Source: Nothophaeocryptopus gaeumannii
Lineage: Eukaryota > Ascomycota > Dothideomycetes > Mycosphaerellales > Mycosphaerellaceae
Assembly (NCBI GenBank): GCA_031771865.1
Contig: JASISA010000042.1
Coordinates: 2,411,501-2,475,500 of the forward strand
DNA: 64,000 nt
Direction: 5' to 3'
Shown here: piece after piece, positions 11,520 through 23,347 of the stretch
Numbering within the stretch: the first letter of the stretch is position 1
Layout: every line of letters begins with the position of its first letter
The notes under the pieces: generated by a model
Told to the model about the DNA's origin: nothing
Databases searched by the model: none
Seen by the model: only the letters and a program-made list of their open reading frames with translations
Made by a program: the position numbers and the translations under genes

Positions 11520-12025
11520 GGGACGCGTAGTTCTAACTCTAGTTTTCGCGTTACTCTCTTAGCTTCACTTATTATAACTTTAGTGCTCTAGAATAGACAT
11601 GATTGAAGAAGCGGTCGTGCTGTGGAATCTGGAATCTGGAATCTGCCTTCGCGGTGAAACCCACTACCATGAGTTGCTTCAGTATTATTAGTTTAAGCTC
11701 TAACTCTTGGTGTAAAGCCTCGAGGCTATAGTGGCAACGGTAATGCAGCCTCGGCGACTGAGGCTAAACGTCTTCGCCTATAATCTACCTTGTCTTTGCA
11801 TTGGTATTACTGAAGCGATTATCTATAGCCGACAAGGCGAGAGAAGTCAGTGGGTTGTTGGGTGGAAAGAGCGAGATCTTTGTTGTTCAAGGTGGCCATC
11901 AGCCGATTCTGAGCGATCAAGAAAGGACAGTGAAGGCCCTCGACAAGCTGTTCGAGACTGTAGAGCAATAATCGGCAGATCACGTCGTCTTCAGCGGACC
12001 TATGGCGATCGTATCGAAGGTACCT
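11520..12025. other. Intergenic with a small RIP-like patch and a 7-bp triple repeat
   Basis: 11520-11600 is TA-rich with few CpA/TpG, like a small RIPped remnant that cuts the esterase relic. GGAATCT is repeated three times at 11624-11644. The plus-strand open frames have no recognisable features. The minus strand carries an open continuation of the transcription factor frame down to about 11828. Confidence 0.45.
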
Positions 12026-14149
12026 TTATGTATAGCTATACGTCTGGGCCAAATTGAGCAGATTCCCGAACGTATCTGCATCGTGGAAGTAATTGGAATG
12101 GAAATTGGCCAGTGTTTGCTCCGCGTTCGAGAACATGTCAACTTCGGAGAAGGGCTGGATCGGAAGTTCCAAGGTCGACTGCATTGGCTCATACCAATCG
12201 CCGGCATCGTCTCGAGTTTGTTCTTGGGTGGGAGATTCAGGCGTAGGCTGAAGCTCTGAGTGAGCTTCTACGGGCGACGTGAGGCCGCGCTGCAAGTCTC
12301 TAATCACGTCACGGATGTCAATCGACTGATGTCTTTTACTCTGTCGTTCACGGTTGGTGGTAGTACTTGGGGCTTTGCGCTTGTTGGTGTTGCTTCGAGC
12401 GGTCCTGGTCTGCTTCTCCAGGGCCAGCAAGTCGGAGAGAATCCTCACACCCCTGCTTGCTATCTTGCTATTATGTGCTCGTCCAAGTATTTCTATTGCG
12501 TTCTCAATCATCTTGCAGTGCTCTGCACAGACAGGATCGATGGTGTTGTGGAGCACATCGAGCGAAAGGGTGATGCCTGCAGCGACGGTGAAAGCATGAA
12601 AGATCCAAAGCACAGGGCCATCTTCTGATGCCAGTCGCGGAGCCTCCTTCAAGATAGTCTTGGAGGCCGCTATGCAAGTCTTGCGGGTAAAGGCAAACGC
12701 TGGGTTCGTGAAGCTCATGCTCAGGAAGCGGCGATGGATCATGATGATTTTGTGCGCACTACTGATGGCAGCTGCACTTCTTGCCCATGGTATCCAGCAT
12801 GGCCAAGAAGGATCAAGGCGAACGTTACATAGAAACGTAGGCCGCTGTTCAGAAGCGAGGCTGCGCATCTTCTTGTCAAACTTCATGACCTGCTCGTACT
12901 TGGTGTACAGCGTATTCGACATGGCAATCCCATCCTGGAGTTGAGGCATGAGGGCAGCGACTGCATGCAGGTAGCGGCAGTAGCTTGTGACTGTTGGAAT
13001 GGTTGATGGAAGCTCATCCAGCGTATCCTCATCGCAGTTGATCGGCTGCACCGTCTGGGAATATAGAGGATTGATCAAATAGCATTCGCTGAACGGGATC
13101 GAGAACCAATCCTGGCTGCAGAGTTGACTCCATACGCGCCGCCCAGTTTCACGATCTAGACCTTTATTCTTGGAGTCGTCCAACTGATGCAAGCCGAGGC
13201 TTTGTGCTATTCGCACCGCTGACGCCAGCAGCACAGACTGCTGGTTCGAGTAGCCGAGAATGTGAGCTGAGATCGTCAGCGTAGCAATCGCTTCACAGCT
13301 GCGAATGGACGCCTTAGCCATGTAGTTGGCCATATTGAGACAGCTGACCACCGCGTGAAGCCATTTCCGGGAGAGCAATTCTTGCTCGTCTTGTTGAAAG
13401 CCAAGGCTCGATAGGAAAAACTTATTGCTACATGCCATAGTCCCACAGAGCACTGCGAAAAGAAGAGCAGCCCACTGCATGTCAATATCTGGATGCGAGA
13501 GCTGGCCTTGAGAGCTTTCGTAAAATTCCACAAGTTGCCGCCGGAAAGATGGACCGTGGAAGCTGCCGTGATACCAGAGCAGAGATTCGATATGATAGTC
13601 CACCAATTTGAACATCATTGAGTATTCGGGAAGAAGCAGTTGCATCAGATGCGGCGATGCTCCGTTCTCCCACGAGCCAGTCGGACTACCGCTCGAAGCT
13701 TGGCACTGAGGGCCATCGTCCGCAGTCTCATCGTCGAAGAATGATGCTCGCCTCTCAATGCAGGGCGAAAGCTGAGTCACATACGATACCTCTTTGCGCC
13801 GGCCCCAGGCAAGGAATTCGAGAATGGTCGCGGCATTCGTAATCTCGTCACTTTCCGTCGCAGGCGTGGGAAGCTCTTGCACTGCGAGCCTCGTAGCGCC
13901 TATGACTGGTGCAACAACTGATTGAGTATGTACGGGCACAGACTTTGAGGTTGACTGCGGGATATTGATATGAATAGGCCGAGACCATTGCGTCTGACTG
14001 CCATTACTAGGTTGACCAGCCCGGGTACATATGTCGCGTAGGCCATTGTCGATACACCGTTGGCAAGGTATCTTCTTGTCACACTTCAACTTCCTTTTGT
14101 TGCAAGTAGTACAGCAAAGACTTGCTCGCTTTCTTGGGATTCCGCTCAT
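12026..14149 (-). CDS. Zn2Cys6 transcription factor
   Basis: An uninterrupted frame encodes 707 residues from the Met at 14149. An in-frame Met at 14251 would add 34 unlike residues, and the start just before the zinc cluster is preferred. The Zn2Cys6 cluster is C13-x2-C16-x6-C23-x5-C29-x2-C32-x8-C41 with the usual basic residues (NKRKLK) after the second Cys. A central fungal-specific transcription factor domain follows, with the signature RRVWSQLCSQDWFSIPFSE and INCDEDTL. The C-terminal region is polar. Such proteins are nuclear DNA-binding regulators. The target is unknown, and adjacency to DUR3 and the esterase relic suggests but does not show a link. No intron is needed. The gene appears intact. 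Confidence 0.88.
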   Translation of the reverse strand: MSGIPRKRASLCCTTCNKRKLKCDKKIPCQRCIDNGLRDICTRAGQPSNGSQTQWSRPIHINIPQSTSKSVPVHTQSVVAPVIGATRLAVQELPTPATESDEITNAATILEFLAWGRRKEVSYVTQLSPCIERRASFFDDETADDGPQCQASSGSPTGSWENGASPHLMQLLLPEYSMMFKLVDYHIESLLWYHGSFHGPSFRRQLVEFYESSQGQLSHPDIDMQWAALLFAVLCGTMACSNKFFLSSLGFQQDEQELLSRKWLHAVVSCLNMANYMAKASIRSCEAIATLTISAHILGYSNQQSVLLASAVRIAQSLGLHQLDDSKNKGLDRETGRRVWSQLCSQDWFSIPFSECYLINPLYSQTVQPINCDEDTLDELPSTIPTVTSYCRYLHAVAALMPQLQDGIAMSNTLYTKYEQVMKFDKKMRSLASEQRPTFLCNVRLDPSWPCWIPWARSAAAISSAHKIIMIHRRFLSMSFTNPAFAFTRKTCIAASKTILKEAPRLASEDGPVLWIFHAFTVAAGITLSLDVLHNTIDPVCAEHCKMIENAIEILGRAHNSKIASRGVRILSDLLALEKQTRTARSNTNKRKAPSTTTNRERQSKRHQSIDIRDVIRDLQRGLTSPVEAHSELQPTPESPTQEQTRDDAGDWYEPMQSTLELPIQPFSEVDMFSNAEQTLANFHSNYFHDADTFGNLLNLAQTYSYT

Positions 14150-14980
14150 TGCTCGGGCACTGTTGGTCGAAACTCGGCCGCTTGCTTGCCAATGGTGTGG
14201 CCGCGAAATAAGACTGGCCGAAAAGCGATGTGAGGAGAATTGTATTGGCAATGTTTCGTCGGCGTCCAGCTTCGAAATTGAAGAGCTCTCGGCCGCCGGG
14301 CGACGGCAGTGTCAAGGTCAGCAGCTTTATCTGTGGTCTTATCTGCTGCAAGCTTCCCTGTCTCGGCCGAGCCTCCAAGCTTCTCGCCTCCACATCAGTC
14401 GGGCGAGTGAGAGTCAAATGGTGAAGAGTGGAAACGCCGCAGCACTGGGAGCGGCATAATTTAGCAGAGTCGGATGTCTCGAGATGACTTGATGATCTGC
14501 TCGTCTCAGGTTGAAATTGTTGTAGGTATTGGGGGTCGAACCCATTTCGACCGAGTGGATCAAAGCGACCGATCACGTGTTGTCGCTCTTTCGTCCGCTC
14601 AAGCATTGCCAACTTCCCGATCTCGGGTTAGCAGCAGAGACTCTCGCTTGCGATGTGAGCTTGTCGTAACTCATCGAATAGATAGTCCACAAGCCACACG
14701 CGTACTCTGCCTGCTCTACAGATAGGCCTTGAGGTCATCCTTGGAATCAGTGCGAAGTAATCACTGATGCATGGTCGAAGATAAGTTTTCAAGGTCGAGG
14801 GTCTGAATGGTAGTGTCTGCTGAACCGTCAAACATCAAATATACTGGAGTGCTGACCTCTCGTTTGATTCATCCTTTGCAGAGATGGTCCCCTTCCAAGT
14901 GCGGCCGCGTCTTGGACGTGCGACAGAGAAGACGAGACTGCGACTGACCTCTCCCTCCAGCTGGGCGTTGCCGAAGCAGT
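14150..14980. other. Upstream region of the transcription factor
   Basis: Overlapping open frames occur on both strands (for example 14079-14612 minus and 14474-14725 plus) without family features. The region likely contains the regulator's promoter and the flank of the hAT element. Nothing else is supported. Confidence 0.45.
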
Positions 14981-14999
14981 CAGGGTGACCGACGGACGG
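14981..14999 (+). repeat. Terminal inverted repeat of hAT A, left
   Basis: CAGGGTGACCGACGGACGG; its exact reverse complement is at 23318-23336. Confidence 0.8.
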
Positions 15000-15132
15000 A
15001 CGGACGCCAATCAAGGGTAGTGCTTGATTGATTGGCTTGTGACAGTGGATTGATTGGCTTGTATCGATACTAGCTTACCTGTGATCGTCCGTGCCGGCAC
15101 GTGTCGATGCACGGGCCTTCTGTAAGTGAATA

Positions 15133-17520
15133 TTAGTCTTCTTCATCGCTTTCTTCGTCGCTATCGCCATCAAACCACACTTTAACGCTATCCGCAATAA
15201 GGTTATAATTAAGCTAGTTCTTAAGGTATTAGTTAGCTTCGGCTAAGTCGCTTCTTATATACTATATAGCCTTATTTAGAACGTAGCTAGCTTCTAAGAA
15301 ATAACGCTCTATAGTAGTTAAGGAAGCCGGATAGGCTATTAGATTAAACGCTAGTCTACTAAGTATTAGATAGTCGTCTACGTACTTATTGTACTCGTCG
15401 ATAATAACCTCCTCTATTATCTAAATATCGCCCTTATATAAGCTAGAGTTATAGTTAGTAGATAAAGTAAGTTCTATTATTATCGATATCGTAGTACTAC
15501 AATATTTAGCTTAGTATTCTAGCTATAGTTCCTTTACTATACGCCACGTACGATCCGTAAATAGCTCGCCTTATTACGTAGTCTATAAGGCTTATAATTA
15601 AGTAGCCTTCTTCTTCTTCCTATAGCTAAACCTTATAGTAGATTAGCTACGTTTCTTAGTTACTAGATCGAAGCGTAGACTACTCTATTTATCGTCGAAC
15701 TAGCGTAGTTTAAAGTATAGATAAAGTATAATAGAGGCTATATAAGCTAGCGATCTATCTATAAGTAAGAAGTACTTATCTAGCTTCTTCTAGCCTAATA
15801 GAACGTAGGCTTTATAGTACGAGTTTAGTAGTATAGACTACTCGTTCTTAGCTTCTTCTAGGCGTATTATTAGTAAGTTAAGAGTAACTAGTAACTACTA
15901 TATAGAGCCGTAGATATACGTACTATCTATTTAGAGACTAAGTAAGGCTTCCTTCGCTAGTTTTAGTAGTATATAGAGCTCTTTAATCTCTTACTAATCT
16001 TTACTTATAAGGTAATCCTTATATACTAGCGGTCTATCGTTAACCTCGTAGTAGTAAGCTTAATAGAGGTTAATTACGTCCTTAAGTTTAAGCCTCCTTT
16101 CTATTATATCGTAGTTACTATTCTATCTAATACCGCTATTTAGAATAAGCTTAAGAATACGTATATCCGGATTAAACTCTTCTACTTACTCTTAAAGTAC
16201 TTACGCTATAAGCCTAAGTATTATACGTAAACGATAATATTATAAAGCTTACTAATAGAGCCTCGTTTACGCTATAAGGTAAGTAAGTCTATAGCTTCTT
16301 ATATACGCGCCTATCGCTTAGCCTTTACTTCTTCGTCGTTTTCTATCTCGTCCGTATACTCGGTATCGTTATTATTATCGTCCTCCTCGTATACCTAATC
16401 TATCGCGTCTACGTTATAGCTATAGAGTATCGCCTTATATACAAGGTTAATAATATAAGTAGTATAACGTAAGCGATACTTCTAAGAGTATAGTCTAAGA
16501 TTAGCTACTAGTAGGTAATAGACCTTATTATTAATATTTATATTATCTAACTAGAAGTACTATACTTAGCCTTATATATCGAACTTAGTAAGAAGCGCTA
16601 AGATAGCGTCTATAGTATCTTATACCTCCTTCGAGCTATAGAGGTTCGGTAGCTCTAGTATAACTAAGACGTATTTACTATATTCGTCTATATAGTACGC
16701 GAATATACTAAGTAACTCTAGCTCGTTATCGGACTTCTAGCTATTAAAGGAGACGTAAAGACGACTCTTCGCGTACTTAAGTAACCTCTAAATATTTAAT
16801 TTCGAGCCTCTAAAGAGGTTTATAAGCTAGCGACGCGTAGTATTATACGAACGAGGTATAATACTCTCTATCTAGCTATTCTTAAAGTATAGTAGCTTGC
16901 GTAGGCGCTTCGAGGTAGTCTTTCTAAGTAACTAATTATCGCTAATCTTCTACTTAAGAAACGCCTTATACTAGCCTATACGATCGAAGACTTCCTTATT
17001 CTCTTTAAGTCGCTTTTATACCTTAAAAGCTATACGTACGTCCCCGTCGTCGCGTGTCCGTTCCTTATTATCTAGTAGTACGTAGATACTATCTATATTA
17101 TAGTAGTAACCCTTACTACTACGATAGGTAAGGTAATCTAGTATACGAGTTATAGATACTATACTCTTTAGAACGAGTCCTTATAAGCCTAGCTTCTCGT
17201 AGTATACGTAGTATAGCTACTATCTCTTACCTATCTTTACGTAAGTAATAGTAACGCCTACTTTATCCCTCTATATCTAGCTCGACCTTAGCTACTTACT
17301 AGGTAGTATAGGAATGTATTCTTAGAGGCGTAGTCTATCGACAAGGAAGCCGGATATAGTATAATAGCTCTAGTACGATATAGGGAGCTATAAATCGGCG
17401 TATATCTTAGTAAGGTTATTAAGGATAGTCTTAGTACCGATTTCTAACTCTACTATATCTATTATATCGTATTTTAAGGTTATTATCATAGTACGCGTAG
17501 AATAAGATACTTTAAGAGTA
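15133..17520 (-). pseudogene. hAT transposase relic (RIPped), C-terminal part
   Basis: The minus-strand frame ending with TAA at 15133 has a hAT-like C-terminus. A YPASLTTIER...SEASYVLNKAR-like stretch (about 15290-15360) corresponds to the hAT dimerisation motif, followed by DLAEAN(Q)YLKN(W)LN and a final acidic tail VWFDGDSDEESDEED. Upstream, the frame is littered with TAG/TAA codons that replace Gln and Trp codons. CpA and TpG are nearly absent. The N-terminal part lies beyond the LINE or is lost. Confidence 0.7.
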
Positions 17521-17706
17521 AGAAGAACCTGCAGACACCTCGAACGAATTTGGGGAGGCGGCATTACCAAAACCTCAGAACATACGGGACCTATCAAGGC
17601 AATACACGCATCCAAAGCACGGCTACACGCCGCTGTTGGCGGGTGCGCAGTCAGCGCTCGAAAATACTGATTCTCAGCATCAGAAGAAGAGAATTCTCTG
17701 CCAAGC

Positions 17707-18970
17707 ATGGCCAGTGCACAAGGCTGTGCTGCCTCAGGCACAGACAACGGACTAGAGCCATTTCAAGAGGTTACTGAAGAAACTACTACAGGCAGAGATA
17801 CAGGGAGTATCAATCTAGCTTCCTACCCAACCTCCCAAGAGAAGGGGTATAGAGAGAAGAACGCAGCAGTAAACAAGAACCAGCAGGGTCCCCTCTCACC
17901 TTGGGAGGCTCTGAAAGAGATTCAGAATGAGGCAGCTGAACTGATGCATCAGAGTCAACACTCCTCCCTCCAACCAGAGAGGGCAATCCAGATGATTCTG
18001 GATATGATTCACTCAACTGCAGCGCGGACCACGAAGCGCACCAACCAGGAAGCCACTCTGGAATCTATCCAACGGAGTATTACACAGATTCAGAAGAAGA
18101 TAGAGCAGAGTCAGGACCAAAGACAACCTGGGCTACAGTCGCAGCCCAACAGCCAGCCCAGCTGTCTAGCATCAAAGCACAAAGAGCTGCGTGCTCCCTC
18201 AAGATTCACGTAGACAACGAAGCGACTAGGGCTGAGCTTAGGGATGCTGAAGCTACCCGGATTGTTTCGCGTTTTACTGCAGAAGGAGGGAACTGGGCAC
18301 ATGTAGTCGCAGTCAAGAAGGTCCCCGATGGACTAGTTCTCACGACTACGGACCCTGCAGCAAGGAACCGAATGGCGGCAGACACCCAAGGCCTAGGTAA
18401 GGTCTTGAAGGAGGCAAGAATAGCACAGAAAACCTTCCCAGTCCAAGTCCACTTTGTTACAGTTGCAGGAAACGACCCTACTACACAGCGGATCCAGTCA
18501 ATTGAGGAAGACAACAAGCGGCTAATACCCGGAATCCAAGTACAGAATGCCTGGTGGAAGGGCCAGAAAGCTATAGCAACGGGAACAAAGAAACAGAGCA
18601 CTCTAGTAGTCGAACTGAAGACGGTGGAAGCTGCCAGAGCTGCGGTAGAGAAGGGCATTATCATCTCCGGAGTGCTCCACGACACTGAAGAATGGGACCA
18701 CCAATGGACAATAACACAGTGCTTCAACTGCCAAAGATATGGCCATATCGGCACAAGGTGCACAAACGGTACGGTGTGTGCAAGGTGTGGAGGAAGCCAT
18801 AACATAAGAGAATGTGCGCACGAGAAGCTTGCAGAGGCAGACCGATCAAAGCACAGTAAATGCGGAAATTGCAGTCAGAACCCCAGCTTGGCACTATATG
18901 TGCTCAAAGAGACAAGCAATCAAGGACAAGATTCAGAGCATGAAGAAGATAGGGGCGAGCTACATGGCTA
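17707..18970 (+). pseudogene. LINE ORF1 (gag-like, CCHC knuckles), frameshifted
   Basis: Starts at the Met at 17707. The first 135 or so residues are polar and Gln-rich. The frame shifts near 18115, then continues through TTWATVAAQQPAQ to a cluster of zinc knuckles: CFNCQRYGHIGTRC, CARCGGSHNIREC and a third beginning KCGNC. Two bases are missing near 18876 compared with the left copy, which breaks the third knuckle. In Tad1-like elements this protein binds the element RNA. The changes make it non-functional as read. Confidence 0.75.
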
Positions 18971-19245
18971 AGCTAACCTACAGTACTCCTAGCTCTACTT
19001 CTCCTCTGCCTTCCCCTCCTCTACAGCAAGGAGCGAATAGGGAGGAGAGGACAAACAGCTACCCGGACAAGCCGCGAATATGTCCTAGGCAGGAGGCCAA
19101 TAGGAACAGCAGTAGAGAAGCGAACACTACAGAGGTTTGGGAGGCCAGTTGGGGCGGTGAACAGGGCTAAGACCATTGTACCGGAGCAAGGACAAGGGTC
19201 AATCCGACGAGCAATACAGCGGGATCAACCACCAGCTAGTACCCA

Positions 19246-22110
19246 ATGAACACACAACCGACACTAAGTATACTGCAGGCAAACGTACGGAAATCACAGG
19301 CTACCCACCGGCAGCTACTCGTTGACAGCCAGAAAGACATTCTCGCTATCCAGGAGCCATACACTAACCCAAGCAATAGAAGAACAGTCACACATCCGAA
19401 GTACTATACTGTTGCAGGGGAAGACAAAGACAGGAGAGTCGTATTCTACGTCCATAAGAAGTACAGCCTATCCGAATAGTCGCACCGGATTATGAGTAAT
19501 CAGAAGATCCTAATCTCACTACAAACGATAATAGGAACTGTACACCTCCATAACATCTATAACTGGGATGCGAGGCTTACAGTGGAGGAGCTTTTAGAAG
19601 GTATTGAGGAACCGGGAGAACACGTTCTAGTTGGAGACTTCAATCTCCACCACCGTTAGTGGGGAGGACCGTTAGTACCACAGGAGGATCTTAGAGCAAG
19701 AGAGCTACGAGAGGCGTGTCGAGACACGCTATACCTAGCGACACCCCTAGGCCTTGCTACCTGGAGAAAGACACCACAGTCCCAAACTGGGACGACGATA
19801 GACCTTACTCTTGCAACAGAGGAGATATCAAAGAGGATAACAGCATGTCAGCCAGGCAAAGAAGACATTGACTCTGATCATATCAGCATAGAGACAACTA
19901 TTAACATAGGGATACAGGAGGAGACGAGAACAAGATGGATGTGGAAGGACACTAACTGGGAGGAGTTCAGAGAGACGCTCCAAAAGCTCCTACCTACAGC
20001 CGAAGGGATGACAACAAAGGAGGATATAGATAGCACCGTGAGTGATCTCAGCAATGCTCTACAGGAGACAAGGGAACTTGTTGTCCGGCGTAAAACATAT
20101 CGGCCGCTAGATCCAAGGAGTGTGCCGGTGGTACTACATGCGATTCAGGAGGCTCGGCAGGCAAGACGGCATGCACAATGGACAGGGAGCGAGGAGCACT
20201 GGAAGGAGTGGAGGGCACGAAACCAGGAGAAAAAGAGAACTATCTAGACAGAGAAAAGGAAACAGTGGAGGACCGCGGTTCACAAAACCGCTAGCGAGCC
20301 ACAGGGAATGTGGAAGCTGGCTAAGTGGGCAAAGAACAGCGATAGCCCTATTCGACCTCCCCAGATGCCTACACTAACACTCAATAACGATCAGTTCACG
20401 ACGGATAGTACGAAAACAGAGATCCTACGGACAGCCCTTTTCCTAATACTAGAGCCCGTAGATACATTAGATATCGAGAGTACTATATACCTAGAACCTA
20501 TTAATATAGTATACGAAATTATAGAAGAGGAGGTACGAAAAAGTAGTCTAAAGACTACCGAACGACAAGGCTCCCGGCCTCGACGAGATACTAAATAGAT
20601 GTATTAAGAAGTGCCTAGCTTAGCTACTCCCTATCCTCTAACGTATCTTCTAATAGTATATTTTAATTAGCTACTACCTAGCCTAGTTTCGGAAAGCTAG
20701 GACGATTATACTATAGAAGGCGGGTAAAGACTTATCTACTCTAAAGGGATAGAGGCCTATTACCCTTCTATCGTGTATTAGCAAGATACTAGAAGTAATA
20801 GTTGCACGGAAAATAGGATAGGCTATACGGGAATATAAGTTACTTCCTTAAAACTAAATAGCCTAAGTAGGTAGATCGACTAGAGACGTACTATAGTATA
20901 TCCTTTAAAGCGTTTAGACTACGTAGAAGAAAGGCAAGGTAGCCTCGGTATTATTACTTAATATAATAGGAGCGTTTAATAAAGTTAATTACGAACGGTT
21001 AATCCACAACCTACGGTATAGGAGGATTCTATACTGGATTACAGCTTTTATAGCGTTATTCCTAAAGGATAGAGAGACAACAATCGCTATCCCCGGATAC
21101 GAGTTACTAGTAGTACGAGTAGTATATAGAATCCTATAAGGAAGTACTATCTCACCTATCCTATTCCTCTTCTTTATAGCCTCCCTCCTAGAAGGAATAG
21201 AATATACCGAAGTAGTTAGGTTTATAGATAATACATACCTTATTATAGTATCAAATTCGACAAGAGGTATATACGAGGTACTAGAAAAGGACTACAATAG
21301 CTGTCTATAATAGGCCTTAAGACATAGAGCTAAGTTCGCCTCTAAGAAATATAAAGTTATGTACTTTATAAGAGGTATAAGGAGTATATCCGAATCCTAG
21401 AGAATACCTAATATCCCGTCGCTCTAGAGTAGCCTAGAGGACATAATAAGGGTCCTAGGAGTAATCGTTAATAAGAGACTTAAGTAGCACGTATAGATAG
21501 AGAATACCCTTATAAAAGTAAAATAGCTAGAAGCTATACTATAACGGATTACTACTACTACGTAGGGCGCTACGGTAGAGATAGCCCGTAAGCTATATAT
21601 CTCAATAATTAGGCTAGTAGTAATGCATAGGAGCGAGGTATAGATAGTAGGAAAGGAGACTAGAATCTTAAAAATACTCTAATAAAAGCTATAGGTAATA
21701 TAGAATAGATTCCTACGGATAATCCTCAGGGCCTACCGAGCTACACTAACGCGACTATTATATAAAAAACTCTAGATCGAAGATATTACCGAGTATAGGA
21801 AGAGAACTACTATAGCTGCAATAGCTACGTAGAGGTAGAGGCCGGATATATACTAGGCTATATAAGAGCTAAAGGGGCGGATCCTACTAAAGTACGGATA
21901 ACTTAGGGCATATAGTAGACGCCTAAGAAAACTATATAGCTCGCTACTAGAGTATTCAGACGAGTAGGCTACTATCCTACGGTCCTAGCTCTCTTATATA
22001 GATAGAGTAGATCTAAAGAAGACTTAGAAAGTAATATAGACTATCCTCTAGGGCTAGTATAAGTAGGACGAGTTATAGAAGTAGGATAATACTAGGCGCG
22101 AAGGAATCCT
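19246..22110 (+). pseudogene. LINE ORF2 (endonuclease and reverse transcriptase), RIPped
   Basis: From the Met at 19246 an AP-like endonuclease is recognisable: LQANVRKS, the catalytic-Glu stretch IQEPY, GDFNLHHR(W)W and IDSDHISI (about 19880). Two Trp codons have become TAG (near 19478 and 19659). From about 20590 a reverse transcriptase follows with GYRPITLLS, the finger and palm regions, and the FADD-like catalytic motif degraded to FIDN near 21220. A C-terminal NRFLRIILRAYR-like region lies near 21705. The second half is saturated with RIP stops. The usual role is to nick target DNA and copy the RNA there. Confidence 0.8.
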
Positions 22111-22718
22111 CCTACTCGCGTTCAGGACTCTATGGAATACTAATACCTAGGAGCTTTATTAAGGGCTTAGTAAAGCCTAGGCTACGATAGTATTCTAGAT
22201 ATAGTTAGAGACAATTGGCCTTCCTTACTTCCTCTACAAGGTTAGGGTACCTAATACTAGCCCCTACTACGAATATAGAGATAGAGGGATAGCTCGATAC
22301 TACCTTACCTACTATATAAATATACGAGAGAGTAGAAGGGAACTTATCTTAGCTACTAGATACTAGGACGCGAGAAGATAGCTTACTAAGTTTCCTAGAT
22401 AAACCGTAGCGTAGGTAATAAGGTATCTCTCTATAGGACAATTCGAGTAGACCCTTAAATATCTCCTAGAGTAGGCTAGAGATCTCGAACCTAAGTAAGG
22501 AGGATAATATTAACTCTAGCGTATTAGCTAGCTACCTATAGGTAAATATATTAGTTCTATAGTACCTAAGATATAGTAGAGTATAAGGTATAATAGAGAA
22601 GGGAGGAAGTTTTACGCTATAGGTACTTTCTATGGGTTTTCTTTTATAATATATAAATATACTAGAAGGGGTATAGCCTATAGCTAGCTCGAATACATTT
22701 ATTATTATTATTATTATT

Positions 22719-23317
22719 AATACTAATAGCACTCGCAACTACGCGTCCAGACGTATAGATAGAGCTCCTTCCTATTGGTAATAATGCGCTTAATCTGCTC
22801 CCTCGTACGAGGCGCGGTATTAAGAACAATAGCCTCTAATTGCTCATGCCGAGTACCCTTCGAAAAAACGGCGTCTACTACTCGACTACGAACATGCAGC
22901 ATATCGCAATGCTTCTAGTGCGGAAGGTAATCCAGCGATACTATAAGGAACTCATCGAGAGCGTCGCGCGGTCGCGGTGTCGATGGCGCTGGCGCAGGGG
23001 AGGGCGGGGGTGTATTAGCGCCGGTAAGGTCGATAACAGCCTCCTACTACAATTAGCTACTTCTACCTATTCCTAATCGATTCTACGTACCTTATTGCCC
23101 ATACTGGATTACAGGAACAAGCCAATTACAGTAAAGAGATGGATTGTCAGTAGGATAAGAAGAAGAAGAAGCCCGGGAGGGTGAGCTACTACTAATACGC
23201 CAATACATCTGATACATCCAGGCCGCTGACGACCTTCTGATTGATTGTATTGGCCTTTCAGAGCCTCTGCTTGATCGTACTACGCCGATCAATCAATACG
23301 GTACGTATTGAGGTGTA
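22719..23317 (-). other. Distal part of hAT A with an open minus-strand frame
   Basis: Between the LINE tail and the right inverted repeat, a minus-strand frame (about 23095-22725) reads a Pro-rich stretch (TPPPSPAPAPSTPRP) and then a basic region, DALDEFLIVSLDYLP and REQIKRIITNRKELYLYVW. One TAG interrupts it, in a place where Trp or Gln fits. It is only lightly RIPped. By position it could be the N-terminus of the hAT transposase, but no BED finger is evident and the call is uncertain. Confidence 0.35.
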
Positions 23318-23336
23318 CCGTCCGTCGGTCACCCTG
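23318..23336 (-). repeat. Terminal inverted repeat of hAT A, right
   Basis: Exact reverse complement of 14981-14999. Confidence 0.8.
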
Positions 23337-23347
23337 GCCTTTCGTTG

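Larger units (their letters stand above)
17525..22718 (+). mobile_element. Tad1-like LINE, right copy
   Basis: A two-ORF non-LTR retrotransposon inserted in hAT A, ending in an (ATT)n tail at 22698-22718. ORF1 carries three zinc knuckles; ORF2 carries an AP-like endonuclease and a reverse transcriptase. 17525 to about 20470 is hardly RIPped, while 20480-22718 is heavily RIPped. It shares 18385-21689 (inverted) and 22130-22718 (direct) with the left copy at 1-4275. No target duplication was found: the left flank ends GTAAGAAGAA and the right flank begins TACTAATAGC. Confidence 0.85.
14981..23336 (-). mobile_element. hAT element A, split by a LINE
   Basis: A perfect 19-bp inverted repeat, CAGGGTGACCGACGGACGG at 14981-14999 and its complement at 23318-23336, bounds the block. 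The CAGGG start is typical of hAT elements. Inside, on the minus strand, lies a hAT transposase relic (15133-17520), and a LINE (17525-22718) is inserted in its 5' half. Without the LINE the element would be about 3.2 kb. No 8-bp target duplication is visible: the flanks are GAAGCAGT on the left and GCCTTTCG on the right. Subterminal copies of GATTGATTGGCTTGT occur at 15023-15065. The lack of a duplication is the main weakness of the assignment. Confidence 0.7.

Noticed and set aside
7982..14149. Transporter, esterase and Zn2Cys6 regulator as a metabolic gene cluster
   Set aside because: No biosynthetic backbone enzyme is present, the esterase is a relic, and adjacency alone is weak.
14530..14560. 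GGGTTCGACCCC-like T-arm on the minus strand suggesting a tRNA
   Set aside because: No matching acceptor stem, D-arm or anticodon arm could be placed around it.
1..22718. Shared RIP mutations as proof that one LINE copy derives from the other
   Set aside because: RIP is so complete that the same sites would be hit independently in both copies.
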